Origin: Cyanoderma ruficeps
Lineage: Eukaryota; Chordata; Aves; Passeriformes; Timaliidae
Length of the DNA stretch: 64,000 nt
Reading direction: 5' to 3'
Assembly: GCA_008694505.1 (NCBI GenBank)
Contig: VZDJ01007747.1
Coordinates: forward strand, 30,298,574 to 30,362,573
Shown: piece after piece, positions 41,202-53,190 of the stretch
Position numbering within the stretch: the stretch's first letter is position 1
Layout: every line of letters starts with the position of its first letter
Notes under the pieces: generated by a model
What the model saw: only the letters and a program-made list of their open reading frames with translations
Told to the model about the DNA's origin: nothing
Databases searched by the model: none
Translations under genes and position numbers: made by a program

Positions 41202-41344
41202 AAGAGAAAACAAAAAAGGGGGTAGGGGAGGAAGAGAGAAAAAAAGAAGTAGGGATTGAGGAAGAGATTGAAAGAGAAGCTCTGGAGAGACTGAGGACTG
41301 TGTCCCTTGCCAAACCCACTTCTCCTTTCTCCTTTCTCCTTTCT
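41202..41344. repeat. Purine-rich tract followed by (TCTCCTT)3
   Basis: Positions 41202-41279 are very largely A and G (GGGGAGGAAGAGAG-type words). About 40 bases later, 41321-41344 is a pyrimidine run of three TCTCCTT units plus TCT. The two tracts are partly complementary in character. The strand asymmetry is clear, but no function can be assigned. Confidence 0.75.
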
Positions 41345-44300
41345 AGGTGCTCAGCATGTAAATAATTAGATCATAACCCTTTGCAATATCTCTGGAATGC
41401 TGAAGAACGAGGCTTTGCAGTCTGTTACTGCATGTATCAATGGCTGAAGAGATTAACATATCTGAGATTTTATGCTCTGAACACAAACATGGAAATTAAT
41501 TAAAAAATGGAACCTTTAATGGTTTTAGGCAATACAGAAATCTTTATTTTGTAAAAACTACAGAAAGAAATTTGCTTGAGAATTCAAAACAAACAATGTT
41601 TACCCCACTTCATCTATATGAAATATTTATTAAAATGTTTTACAATTTGATGCTGCTGCTCTTGTTGTACATGTTATTCTGAAATAAATTTGCTACCCAG
41701 AACTTAGATCGAGGAAAACTTAAAGGATGAAAAGTTTATTCACTTTGTGTCTTTGAATTATATATTTTTATATTTTTTTCACAATTAGTGAACATTGTTC
41801 AATATTGCTTTGGGTTTTCTTTAATTAAAATGGAGTGTAGATTAGCACTTTTTTCTTATTTGTCTCTGATAAGTCAAGTTTTCATGTTGCCTTATACATT
41901 CTGGCTTTCTGTGCAAATGATTCATTTTGTGTTATGAAAGTTTTACCTTCCGAACAAATATTGAATACATTGTATATAAATATTTTTTCAACTCAATGAA
42001 CTGGATGGAAAGTGTGAATATAATCCATTTAAATGTTTCAAATTAAATTGAAATGTTTTCCAATAAAATAATTCAATTTTTTTCCTTGAAACCAATATAG
42101 GATTCTATTCTTAGCTAAATAATTCTTCACATTAGAATAAAGATGTAGCTGTATATATTTACTGAGTATGAAAAAGCTGTTTAAAAAATGCTAAGAAAAG
42201 AAAGAAGATAAGGGGTAATAATCTCTTTTTAATATTTTTTCTTGTGTTTTACACCAAAGCCTGTTTGCCCATTATAATCTCAGACCAAGGAATTTGTATT
42301 AAGTTGCCTGGGAGGAAGGGGCACCTTGTAGTTTGTTCCCTTCTTGCCAAATGCTAACTCTGAAAAACAAATCATGGCAATAAAATTAGAGGCTCTCCCT
42401 GGTGAACATAATTTTCTTTTAAATTTGTAGCACAGAGAGACCTAATCTCAATAGACTTCTAATACTCTCTTCAGGGCAGGAGTAATAGTTAATGTGACAA
42501 ATTAACAGGAAGGTGTACTGTTTAGGAATTCTTGCTGTCTTTCAGAGCATTAAAATGGGAATTGGAAGAACATCGATTCTCACAATTTAGAATTGTTCCA
42601 AAGTCATTAATGTTTTCAAAAGGTGTTTTACTGTGTAGTTGTGTAGAGACTCATTAAACTGAGTATTGCATGTAGCTAATGAAAATGTGAGACTCTGACA
42701 CACACTTCTGTATGTATAAAATTACATCACATATTTTTGGGATTGAGACAGTTTAACAGTCATTCTCCTTTATTTCTCATAAGAAACACCCCATGAACAT
42801 GTATCTTATGAAGCTTTTGATTCTTCTTAAAGTTTTAAAATTATGAGTTAGAGGCAACAGTCATTACAAAAAAATCTTGCAGCTTTACTCTGTACTTAAA
42901 ATGTTTATAAGCATTTCCAAATTTTAAACCAAAGTGCTCGAACTGTTGCAATAGCCACTAGTTTACAGTCTGAGGAGAATTCATACATGCATCTTTAGAG
43001 CCCTTGAAACAGTTTTTTGTGCCTATAAAAGTAAGTATTATCCATAACTGAGTGTTTAAATGCTTGATACAAAGATAGCAAGTTGCAAAGTGCAGATAAT
43101 GGAGTCATTTCTCCTTAGAGTGAATGTGCCTGTTATGTAAGGACAATGATATTCCATGGAAATCAGATTTCCTTAGGGTTTAACATTCAAAGGGTAAAAC
43201 ATGCTCCACAATTAACCTCTGAGAAATAAGGCTCAGAAAGATGTGGGTGTATCACTTCATGGAGTTTCTGTTTTATGCTTCCCTGGATATATAAACATTA
43301 CACAACAAGGTCTTTCTCTCCTTTTCTCTTGGAGATTTGTTTCCTTTATGTCAGAATGGATTTTTATGGTCTCCTGCAATTGCTACCTTTCTAATTCCAG
43401 CGTTGCCATTATCAGGAGGGACATGAGGCTGGAAGATGAAGCCTTAACTCACGGCAGGTTGCTGCCTAAAACTGCATTTGCAGAGCAGTACCTTGAACTC
43501 TTGAGCATTTTTGCTCTTTGTGTCTCTTTCTCTTCCTACTGACCAGTATTAGCATGAAACAGTTTGCATAAGTGTCCTAAGAATGTACAATTTTAAATTA
43601 GCTCGAATTAAGAGCTATGAACAGACCCTTTTTATAAAACATTTAGGTTTTGATTCATCATCGCAAATATGTGTTTTCTTTTCATATAAAAAGCATGTGA
43701 ACCATGAGGCTGGAACCTTTCCAGGAATGTAACTCTGGACTCTGTGTAGTGAAATTTAATTTTTTTTTCGAGATCATTAATCCTACTTACCAATGATCAA
43801 CTTATTGTTCAGTCAGTTTAAACTATTAAAATGCAATCCTACCATCTTCTTCAATTGGGCTGAAGAATGTAAGGAATAGCTGATTAACTACTTTTTAATC
43901 AGGTAGTTATACCAGAAATATATTTTTTCTCTAATTCTTCTTTTTTCTCTAGCAAAACTGGAGTTACTGCTTCAATATTATGCAGGCATTTGAAACTGTT
44001 CATTGCCCTACAATATAGAAATTATATTCTCTGGACATGAAAGCAAGCTTTGAAGTTCTGACCTCTCCATTGGAGAATCTGATGCCTACTTTTGTTTTCC
44101 CATATTTTCCTTCATTTTTACACAAATGTCAGTGTCCCATTTTTAAAAAAGAAGTGTTGCTAATTTACTGAAAATCTGTTACCTAAAAACCAAGTTCTAG
44201 CAATCTAGCAACGTTTGGAATACAATAAATGGTAGAGGTTTGCTACATTTGGAAACTTAAATATATCCTGTACGAAACCAATATATATTCCTATTTAGTC

Positions 44301-46533
44301 TATGTACTCACAGTATCTTTGATTTTTAGCATGTCTGCCAACTGCTGATTTTTTATTTAAAAACATTTTATCAATCCAAAACTAATAGGCCAAAGAAGCT
44401 TATTAGATTAAGTGGAAGGACTTTTATATTCATGGCATACTTAGAAAATGGAATAAATCTTTAAATATCTTGCCACTTTCCATCTGGGCATTATTCCAGC
44501 AATTTAAATGGCTAAATATTCTGAGAGTATTCTAGATTAAATGAGAGCTCTGAATGTCTTTTTATAAATGGTATGGCTCGTAAAGAACTGAATTTGTTGT
44601 GGTGGTTGGTGAGAGCTGCATTTTGTTTACTGAATTTATTGGGTATTAGTGCAGTATAAGACAACTGCATTTGCAAGAATCTGTCCCTGGAAAAACTCCT
44701 GACTGGAAGGAGCACTTCTATTGCTGATCAAGGTAGCTGACAGAAGCAGCTTCTTGAAAGAAGTATGCAAAACCAGGGTTTTTTTGTTTTTTGTTTTGTT
44801 TTGGTTTTGTCATGCTGAATCATTATGACTAGATAACTTTTCACAAAAGATCAAAAAAAGAGGAAAACCAGCATATCTGAGAAGTGAAAAGTTAGGGCAG
44901 AAGAAAGAAGAAAGGCAAAACCAGTAGGAAATGACAAAATTGCATGTTGCTTTGTTTGCTCCTGCTATCCCTCCCTACCTTTAATTTAAATTCTTGTTTC
45001 CATGGCAGTTTGCAGTGTGGTCTTGGTAGTTCTGGGACACAACATTTCTGATAGGATAGATTTGCCCTTCTTTCAGCCCAAAAGGTTTAAGTGGGAGTAC
45101 ATGGGGCTTTTCATTGTTGCAGTAACACCATCCTGCTGGCACCTTCCTGCTGTTCCTCCCAGTAGCATTATCTTCTTGGCAAGGAGATGCGTTCTCAGTT
45201 ATTCTTTAACTTTCTTACTCATCCTTTCTGTGTGCAAGAAACTAATAAAAAGTCAATAAGGAGGTGAAGTTTTTCACCAGACCATCTAAATGTTTGGTGG
45301 GCTCAATGACAATATTAGTCATATGTGGCAACAGTGCAACTGAATTTTCCGCATCACCCCAGCCAAATACCAGCAAGCCTATACTGTGTAGGAAAGCAGA
45401 AGGCATACTTGGCTTCACACGTCACAGAAAATGGTGCAGGAAATATTGACCTACCTCTGTGCTTTTTGTACTGTTTTCTGCAACCCTCCATGTTTGAGAC
45501 CAGCCTGATTTCTTTGTCATATAGGGTGGGATTAGAAAAATTAATATAGATGAAAAAGTTCAAAAATTACCTGTAATACTAGAAGTCCTTTTCTAAAACA
45601 TCATTTAATTTGTGTCATCTTTGCTCTTTTGAGTGTAAAAGCAAGGTACTTGAAATCGTTTTCAGCAGCAGAGAAAACCTGTGTCTGAGAATACCAGAAC
45701 TCAGTGTCTAGGGCAATAGTAAGGTGAAGCTGCTTTCATCACCTCCTGCTGGCCTAAGCATGTGCAGAAATTCAAGTTGTCTTGAATGTAACAGCAAGGA
45801 CTGCCAGCAAGAATGCATCGTAGTTAGACCTCTGTTAGCTCACATCACCAAGTTCCTCTGAATATAATTAGCATCACTACATCATCTGACTTCTTGTTGT
45901 ACTTAATGTATATATATATTTAAAGCCATAAAAATACTACAGGTTTTGACTGTAGCATCTATCAGCTGAGCTGTTGTAAATGTCTCTATGTTTATCTTTG
46001 CATGTTTGTGTTTACCTTTGCTGGTTGGGAGGTAAAATTTTTTAACTGAAGACCATTCAGTTTACAAGAGCTACCCTTTTCAAGCTGTGATAGTTTCACT
46101 GCTTAAACTAAGACCTTTCATTCATTCCACCTCTGATGAAATTGAGATGAAAAGTGACCAGTGAGAAAAATCAAACCTAGATGGAGTAGGAGAATCCTCA
46201 CAGTATGTCCCTACAGTAACATAAAATCCATTCCTGTTTTTCTGAATCTCAGTATTCTCTGCTGTGAGAAAACACAGAAGTTACTCCATCTCCTTCTGGT
46301 TTTGAATTATATGGGAACATAGTAACTTACTGCAGGTCTCTATCTCTTTTGTAGCTGTAAATTTGTCTGAAACAAAAATCCCTCTGCTTTTAGTACAAAA
46401 CCAGTGCAATTCCATAATTCATGAGCGAGCAATTTAGAAAATAGTGAACAAAATAGGATACAAAAAAGAAAAGGGGTCCATATGGTTAATTTATGCTGGA
46501 GAACCAGATTTATTCTCCCACAGAGCCCCTGTG
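41345..46533. other. Non-coding stretch
   Basis: No gene or mobile element is recognised. Frames at 43243-43542 (+, 99 codons) and 45002-45259 (+, 85 codons) have no domain. A T/G simple repeat at 44779-44810 and a TATATATATAT run near 45911 are the only low-complexity items. Confidence 0.5.
44779..44810. repeat. T-rich simple repeat (TTTTG-type)
   Basis: A run of T interrupted by single or double G at irregular spacing. It may be the remains of a poly-A tail on the minus strand, but no element is visible beside it. Confidence 0.75.
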
Positions 46534-46785
46534 TCATAGAATCATAGAATATGCTGAGTTGGAAGGGACCCATTAAGATCGTCGAGTCCAACTCCTGGCC
46601 CTGTGCAGGACACCCCAAGAATCACACTGTGTGCCCAACAGTGTTGTTCAAACACCTGAACTCTGTCAGGCGTTGTGCTGTGACCCCTTCCCTGAGGAGC
46701 CTGCCCAGTGCTCTCACCCTGTGGGTGAAGAACCTTTTCTTCATATCCTGATAACTAACCTAAACCTCCCCTGATGTGATGTGAA
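46534..46785 (-). mobile_element. CR1 LINE 3' end fragment
   Basis: The 3' terminus lies at 46534 on the minus strand, where the plus strand reads TCATAGAATCATAGAAT, two good copies of the CR1 terminal octamer in antisense. The antisense 3' UTR follows (GAGTTGGAAGGGACCCATTAA, then GTCCAACTCCTGGCCCTG, then GGACACCCCAAGAATCACAC), running to AACCTAAACCTCCCCTGA near 46774. The 5' truncation is typical of CR1. The intact tail and readable UTR make it one of the better-preserved copies in the window. It is non-coding. Confidence 0.93.
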
Positions 46786-46989
46786 ATGCATCAGTTACGA
46801 CAAATTTTAGGTATTGACACCCTGTGTTTGTTGTTTTATGAGTGGATTGTTGGGGGTTGACTTGCAGAATATTCAGCACTTGCACCATCACTAACTAGGC
46901 TTTGAACATATATGAAAGGTTGTGTATTAAACATTGTGAAAATGAGTTTCCATGAGTTTCCTGCCAAGTGCCCAAATTAGTCAATACCT

Positions 46990-47140
46990 TTGATCTTAAT
47001 CTCACTGTGCTTCTGTTCTGCATAAAATAGGTAAAATAATAACCTCACATCTCACAAGGATATTTGGAATATAAATGTAGTAATGTTTATGAAGCACTCA
47101 GACAGTGCAGTGATGAACATCAGAGAGAAGTCTGTTTTCA
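46990..47140 (+). mobile_element. Ancient MIR-like SINE relic
   Basis: In order, CTTAATCTCACTGTGCTTCTG, then TGCATAAAATAGGTAAAATAATAACC, then CATCTCACAAGGATATTTGGAAT, then TAATGTTTATGAAGCACTCAGA follow the MIR core and tail (TAACCTCTCTGTGCCTCAG, TGTAAAATGGGGATAATAATA, CTCACAGGGTTGTTGTGAGGAT, TAATGTTTGTAAAGCGCTTTGA). All four blocks being present in order makes this a reasonable call despite high divergence. Confidence 0.6.
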
Positions 47141-48594
47141 GTTCAGAGTTTCAATAATGTTTGGTAAGTGAGTTATGGGGGCATAAAATGAGGAAAGTGT
47201 GAAGTTTTGAATTTGGTAAATAGCTAATATCCGTGAATTAACTTATCAAAAGAAATTCCTGTTTAAACTAATGCACATCATCATGTCATTAAAAGGTTGC
47301 ACCACAGTGCATATGTAGAAAGGGGCTGAATTAATGCTGGTAGGATTTATGATCACGGTACAGTTCTTTTGATGTATACTTCCTATGTAATTAACATATA
47401 TACCAGAATTTCTGCATGGGAAGTATTCATAACATAAAACTCAGATCGTTGCTTGTAGTTCAGCTTAAAAGCAGAAGTAATGTGATTGATCTAAGCATCA
47501 ATCCCTATTACAAGGGTTGAGGGGTACAGAAGGATGTACACTTTTCACTTAATTGTGTGATGCTAAATTTTGGCTTGCTGGAATAAATAAAAATCTTGCC
47601 ATTAGATCTCATTTTAAAAGGAATTTCACTTAATTGCTTTATATAAATAACCCTGTTCTGATAAATTAAATCTTTATGTAGGAAAACAAAATATCACCCA
47701 GCTTTTAGCTTTGTAAAATTACCTTTTAAATGAATAATGTAATTGTTAAGAAGGAACATTTTGGGCAAAAAAATATTTTTTTAGTTGATTCTGTGATTCT
47801 GCGATTTTTGAATGATAAATAATAACAAAATTATATTTTACTTTTTGCTAGAAATATTTGGTGTCTCATTTTGAACACTGTGTCAGTAACTAACTTATTT
47901 AATTAATAACTTCATTTTAACTACTACTTTAGCTCATTTTATGTGCTTCAAACTACAAAATCTCCAAATCTCGAGAAAAGATCAGGAAGTTTTACAATTT
48001 TTATTACCAAAATCAAATCACAGAAAGGGGAAAAAACCCCAATATAAATTTATTTTTATAATTCAGTTAAGCTACAATTGAATCTATATAAAAACTAATC
48101 AGTATACTATAATTGAAGAGATATTTTTGGACCAATGTACCAGCTGGTATCACAGATGGTACAGATGGCATAAAGCTCTTTAATGGGACAAAGATAATGT
48201 GTTGGCACAAAGAAAGTTGAGTATATGAACATGTGATTTTTCTTTCTCATTATAAACTGTCTAAGCAGTGTAATTTTAATTGATACACAATTGATACATT
48301 TGTATTCCACAAATTGGGTAAATACTAAGATTAATACTTTGCAGTCAATGACATCAGTATAACCTTAGGTTGTTCTGGAAAAATCTCATATGCCATAGTA
48401 GACAAAAGACTTACTAAACATGGTGGTTTGAAAGAAAGAATTGCGAAGCAAGTTTGATATTATGTAGCCTCTCTGATGGGATTGATGGATACATTTATGG
48501 AAAGATCTGAATCCCTCATCCCTAAAATCCCTCATTTTATTCCATGAGCTTTCATACTGGTATAGACATGGCAAGAAGTAGGATAGTAGTATTG
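47141..48594. other. Non-coding stretch
   Basis: AT-rich, with no gene or mobile element recognised. A GTAAGTGAG donor-like word at about 47164 follows an acceptor-like TTTTCAG only some 20 bases upstream. This is too short to call an exon. Confidence 0.55.
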
Positions 48595-49465
48595 GCCAGT
48601 GAACAGTCTTGTCCTATTGCTTGGCACCACTGAGCAGAGCCTGGTTCCATCCTCCTGGCACCCTCCCTTCAGATACTGGCAGACGTTGATGAGCTCCCCT
48701 CTCAGTTGTGTCTTCTTGAGGCTGAACAGGCCCAGCTCCCTCAGCCTGTCCTTGTAACTGAGATGCCCCAGTCTCTTGGTCATCTTTGTCACCCTCAGCT
48801 GGACGTGTTCCAGGAGCTCCATGTCTCTTGTACTGAGGAATCTGGAACTGGACACAGCACTCCAGATGAGCTTCACTAGGGCTGAGTAGAGGGGCAGGAT
48901 CACCAGCCTTGATCTGGTGTCAGTGTTCTCCCTAATGCACCCCATTGGCCCTCTTGGCCACAAGGCCACTGCTGGTTCAGGGCTGCCAACTCCTTCTCTG
49001 TGGAGCTGCTTTTCTGTGCTGGTGCCTGCACTTATTGCTCCCATGGTACATGATCCTGCATTTCCCTTTGTTGAATTTCAAATGGTCTCTTTCTGCTCAT
49101 CTCTCCAATCTGTCCAGGTCCTTCCGAAGGGCTGCACTGCAGTCAGCTGTGCCCAAAGCTGTACTCAGCATCAGCCCAAAGCTTCTCTCAGGTTTGTGTC
49201 ATTCATGAACTTGCTGAGGAGGCATCTGGATCTTCATCCAAGTCATTAATGCATAAGTTAAACCGTACTGGGCCCAGTATTGAACCTTGGGGGACACCAC
49301 TCATGGCAGGCCTGCAGCTAGAGCCTATGCCACTGATTACAACTGTGGGACCTGCTGTTCGGACAGTTTCCAATTCATCCCACTGTCCACTCATCCAGTC
49401 CACAATTCCTGAGTTTACCTATGACAGTGTTGTGAGAGGCAGTGTTGAAAGCCATTCAGATTCAA
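48595..49465 (-). pseudogene. CR1 LINE reverse-transcriptase relic (about 870 bp)
   Basis: Reading 5' to 3' on the minus strand from 49465, the copy carries the C-terminal half of CR1 ORF2. Near 49320-49230 the translation contains [14 protein letters not shown] followed by INDLD, the reverse-transcriptase segment just before the catalytic box. Next comes the catalytic region, where FADDTKL-type sequence has decayed to FMNDTNL (49221-49190). Further on are MELLEHVQLRVTKM, LGHLSYKDRLRELGLFSL and LINVCQYLKGGCQEDG (48825-48640), the conserved C-terminal RT extension. Several frameshifts separate these blocks and a catalytic aspartate is replaced by asparagine, so it cannot be active. The copy stops near 48595 without the 3' UTR or octamer tail, so its 3' end has been lost. 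The 170-codon minus frame at 48532-49044 is the best-preserved piece. Confidence 0.92.
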
Positions 49466-49890
49466 AATGGATGTAATTGTTTGCGCCATGTGTTGCTGAT
49501 TCCGACTCTCAAGGCCAGCCGAAGGAGGAAGGTTTATGAAAACAAACTGCACGCTTCTCCCTCCCCTTTGCCCTCAGACCCAATATCAAAGGTGCAAAGC
49601 GCAATATCCAGCACAAACCCAACAGATGACTGGGGATACAAACATCATGACGTCGCCCTAGGACAATGGATTGTATTTGCTGCTCTTTCCCATCAAATCC
49701 TGGATCTTCTGATTGAGGCAAAGCTAACAAAGCTGTTTGATTGGGACAACAAGTTGCTGCATTCAGTCACCAATCCAGAAGAAAAACTGTATAGCTCAAA
49801 GTCCCAGGGGAAAGCTTGCGAAGGAAAACAATGCCTCAGAACAGGGCAAACTTTCCTGGGTTCCTGATTGATCAGGATCTGCAACATTCC
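49466..49890 (-). mobile_element. Probable LTR-type interspersed repeat relic
   Basis: This block is richer in G, C and CpG than its flanks and starts directly where the CR1 relic ends. On the minus strand, phrases such as GGGCGACGTCATGATG and ATCCCCAGTCATCTGTTGGG, and a later AACCTTCCTCCTTCGGCTGGCC, look like a repeated avian LTR-type element I have a general memory of, but I cannot name the family. I see no clear AATAAA. On the plus strand the same block is open for 141 codons (49442-49867), which would be an antisense by-product if the repeat call is right. The alternative is a decayed coding exon. Confidence 0.45.
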
Positions 49891-52560
49891 TCCAAATGGT
49901 CATGAATGAAGACATATCCAAAATATGGCCTTCTCAAAGGTCCTGAAAGTTCTAACACAGAAAGGAGAATTTTCTTGCCTTCTTTCAGCATCATAAAGTC
50001 CATTGATCCATTTTTATCAGATCTTTGAGATGGCAGCTGTTTTATATCCCAGTCGTGTAATTTTAAAATAATAATAACAATAGTGAGCTTATGAAATATC
50101 TCAGAATAAATTATCATAAATTTCATGGATTTGTAGAGCTGGTATATTATATAAATGATTCCAACTTGTATGAAAGTTGAAGAACTCCTTCACAGTTATG
50201 TGAGGCACTACAATTCAGTGAGAGCTTGATTCTTAGACAGCAATTAAATTCTTGATTTCTGGGTCATTTTTTCATATAGACATGTTTGGCTTCTTCTCCA
50301 CAGTGTCTCCACTGACTTTTAAAAGTGTCCCATGATTATACTTTCTCTGCCTGTCAGTTTGTGATTGCATAATATACAGTTTACACTAGGATTGGAGATT
50401 CTGAAGATTTGGGAACTGCAGACAAAATTGATGCAAGGCTTTGTCCTCTGATCTGCTGGTCCACACGATAGACTGTCATGCCATTGCTGGAGGAATCACC
50501 TTCTACATGACATCTCAAACTGAGTGGTTAACTTTTTGTTTACAGTAACCACAAGGGTACCATAGGCCCCTTTCTAAAGACAAGATACATATTAAATTTT
50601 TTGAGCAGTTTTTAGGTTTGATCCTCCTTAACTCAAGCTGAACTAGAAGCAAAATTGAAAACTTACTGAATTTTAACAGAATGGGGACATACATCTCTGT
50701 GTTTCAGTAGCTCATAAAATAATTTGACATTAACTATAGAATGTGGCATCTGTTGTCAGAGCAGAAGTCTGATTGTCAGCTGCCTTTCATTGTGTTAGGC
50801 ATTTGGAGAATTGTGCAGGAAATTATTTATTCTTTTTGCTTAATGTCAGTTATGGGAATATTCTTAAGCTTCCTCAGAGAAGTGCAGGTGCCTTTGTTCT
50901 TGCCTCTGCTTGCTACACAACAGAGCTTGAGTTCCGTTCTTTGTTGTCTTTCACTTTTTGTAATAAGATGCACTTCTGGAAATTGAGTAAAAAATCTGCC
51001 AATTGAGAAATAACATTTAAACCCCTCTTTATGCCAGAAATAAATTACTTCACTAAGAAAAGGCTGTGGGAAATGAAGCTTCTGCATTTCATAGACATTG
51101 AATTTCTCAGCTTTTCTAAACACCTAGCAATGTCCTATGGGATCCTCAGGTTGAATTTCCAAATCATTTTTTGTTATCTTAATTTCAAGTTTTAACAAGA
51201 TTTTCAAGTTCCAGATAAGAAGCTTTGTATACTTATTTTTCAATAATTTAGTAAAAGCTGTCATTTTTTAGTTTTTTCAAAGTAAAAAATTGATTATAAA
51301 AATACTGTATGAATTAATAAATTCCTTTATTTATAATTATTCCATAAAAAGCAGTCAATCCAAGAGGAAAACATGCCCACTTATATTGGTAAGATAATGA
51401 AATATTTCCCCCAAGTAATATTTTAAGATCTTTATAATGTACTATTTTAGTAAATTAAATGTCAAAAGGACGTAACAAAGCAGCCATATTTAAATTAATT
51501 GCATAAGTTAAAAGTATCAGAGCCCTATGTTTTGGAAAAGTTTAATGTTTCCACTTATATCTTTTCTTACTCTATAATACAAATATTTCAACTTTGCAGT
51601 AGCTTCTGCTGTAGTGACTTATTAAAAATACAGTAGTGGGTTTCAAATGATAAAAATATATTGGAAAGAGACAATTAAAGTTTTTGGAGCCATAATGAGT
51701 ATGGGGTTTTTTTTTAATGCTTAAGTATATGTTCTGATGTTTTTAAGGTAAAATATATGTTTTCTTGAGACATGTAAACAAAGAACAGAATTTCTCCTTT
51801 CACTCGGTCAGCTTAGGAGTGAAATGTGGGTCAAACCAGAGAGATGGATGTACAGATATTAGTTAGTTATCTGCTTGATCATCACCATGCAGGAATCCAG
51901 CTCTTTTTGTGGACAGTGATAAATTATGCAGAGATATCATAGCTGAGTTAACTGCAGAGGGAAATAATATGCAAGTGCTCATGCAGGACCTTCAGTCGGC
52001 TAATTAGCCGACTAAGCAACGCTAACTATAGCAGGCATTATGCCACGTAAGCAGAGCTGCACTACTTCTGAGACACAGCTACTGCCTGTACACAATGCTA
52101 TTTTTGGGAACTGTGAACTTCTCACCACTCATTCAGAGTGAGCTGCATGCATCTAGCTCCCCCCCGGAGTGCAGAGAAAGAAGGCTGCTTCAAACAACAG
52201 GAAAACTTAAAAGAGACAAATGGCATTGTGTTTCTTTCACCTTGGGCTGCGTCTCCTGGAGGTATACACAGAGCCTCAGTCAGTGGATGCTGAGATTGGC
52301 CTTCATGGCAGATCTGCCAGGCTGCCACTTGCTCAGTGAGTGTGAGCAATCTGTTTGCTTTCCTGTCATCTCTAAAACTGGATGTCTCCCTACAAATTTG
52401 AAATTAAACAAAATCTCATTCTTTTCATAGAAATGGCATTACTGAGTGTTGCCCTAAGTTTTCTTGCCTTGTGAGCGTTTGCAGTTTTGTAGTGGAGATT
52501 CTCACCCAGTTTCTGTAAACTACGTATATATTTAGAATTATCTATTTTGTTTACATATTT
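49891..52560. other. Non-coding stretch
   Basis: AT-rich sequence without genes or recognised repeats, except a perfect palindrome at 51994-52013. The 111-codon frame at 52095-52430 (+) lies in a mildly GC-richer patch and has no domain; overlapping minus frames exist. Confidence 0.5.
51994..52013. promoter_or_regulatory. Perfect 20-bp palindrome with TAATTA core
   Basis: AGTCGGCTAATTAGCCGACT is exactly self-complementary and contains two CpGs in a CpG-poor neighbourhood. The centre TAATTA is the recognition core shared by many homeodomain proteins, and a symmetric site could bind a dimer. There is no gene or promoter nearby to support a function, so the regulatory label is tentative. Confidence 0.3.
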
Positions 52561-52578
52561 CTCCTCTGGGAGGAGAAA

Positions 52579-52840
52579 TGTGATTGAAAGTGAGGTTCAC
52601 CAATGAGGTTGAAGAGGTGGCAACCTGTGTAGCCAATGTTTTGCCTTCTGTAAAAAGTGTATATAAAGTGGAATCAGAAAAATTAAAATAGGACTTTCCT
52701 GCCTGACCTTCTGCTGCCTGTCTCGTCCTTTGTGTGTCTGATACAGCAACATCTGAGACATTAGTAGCAACCTTGCTAGTGCCTGTGAGTAGAGATCTGA
52801 AATAGCCAGGTATCAGTTCTGGTGGCTGGTCCAAAATTAC
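52579..52840 (+). mobile_element. LTR-like element of an endogenous retrovirus (sense)
   Basis: The block shows the order expected of a small LTR: a CCAATGAG motif (52600-52607), a TATATAAA box at 52660-52667, an AATTAAAATA sequence about 20 bases later that may stand in for a poly(A) signal, and then a pyrimidine-rich TGCCTGTCTCGTCCTTTGTG segment typical of an R/U5 region. No internal retroviral genes follow; the next recognisable sequence is the CR1 at about 52876. Edges are uncertain (52579 begins TGTGATTG), and no target duplication was found. Confidence 0.5.
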
Positions 52841-52875
52841 TGGAAAAGCATGGTTTGAGATTGAGAGAACTGCTT

Positions 52876-53024
52876 AAGGCACCCCAGAGATGTTGCCAAT
52901 GACACCAAGTGTGTGATGTGGTTGTCATACTTGGGGGAGGGGATGACATCCTCAGGGACCAGGACAGGCTTGAGAGGTGGGTCAGTGTAAACGTCATGAA
53001 GTTGAACAACGCCAAGTGCAAGGT
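52876..53024 (+). mobile_element. Outer CR1 LINE, part 1 (RT region)
   Basis: Translation around 52880 reads VANDTK, matching the ADDTK catalytic-box region of CR1 reverse transcriptase with an altered aspartate. It continues to RDQDRLERWVSVNVMKLNNAKCKV (52942-53022; CR1 typically reads DRLERWAEANLMRFNKAKCKV here). The element breaks at about 53024 inside the AAGTGCAAGGT sequence, where a second CR1 has inserted. It resumes at 53191. Confidence 0.9.
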
Positions 53025-53190
53025 TGCCCAGAGATGTTGTGGAGTCTTGCCCACTGGAGATATTCAGGAAGCGTCTGAACACAATCCTGTGCTGTGTGCT
53101 CTGGGATGGCCTTGCTTGAGCAGAGGGGTTGGGCCACATGACCCACTGTGGTCCCTTCCAGTCTGACCTGTTCTGTGATTTTGTGATTCT
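53025..53190 (+). mobile_element. Inner CR1 3' end inserted in the outer CR1
   Basis: A 166-base CR1 3' UTR begins TGCCCAGAGATGTTGTGGAG and runs through GGAGATATTCAGGAAGCGTC and GGTCCCTTCCAGTCTGACC. It ends in TTCTGTGATTTTGTGATTCT, a recognisable terminal octamer tail, at 53190. It interrupts the reading of the outer element, whose sequence continues seamlessly on both sides. Its UTR type differs from that of the outer copy, indicating another CR1 subfamily. Same orientation, 5'-truncated, non-coding. Confidence 0.88.

Noticed and set aside
48917..49249. 110-codon plus-strand frame
   Set aside because: Antisense shadow of the CR1 reverse-transcriptase relic on the minus strand.
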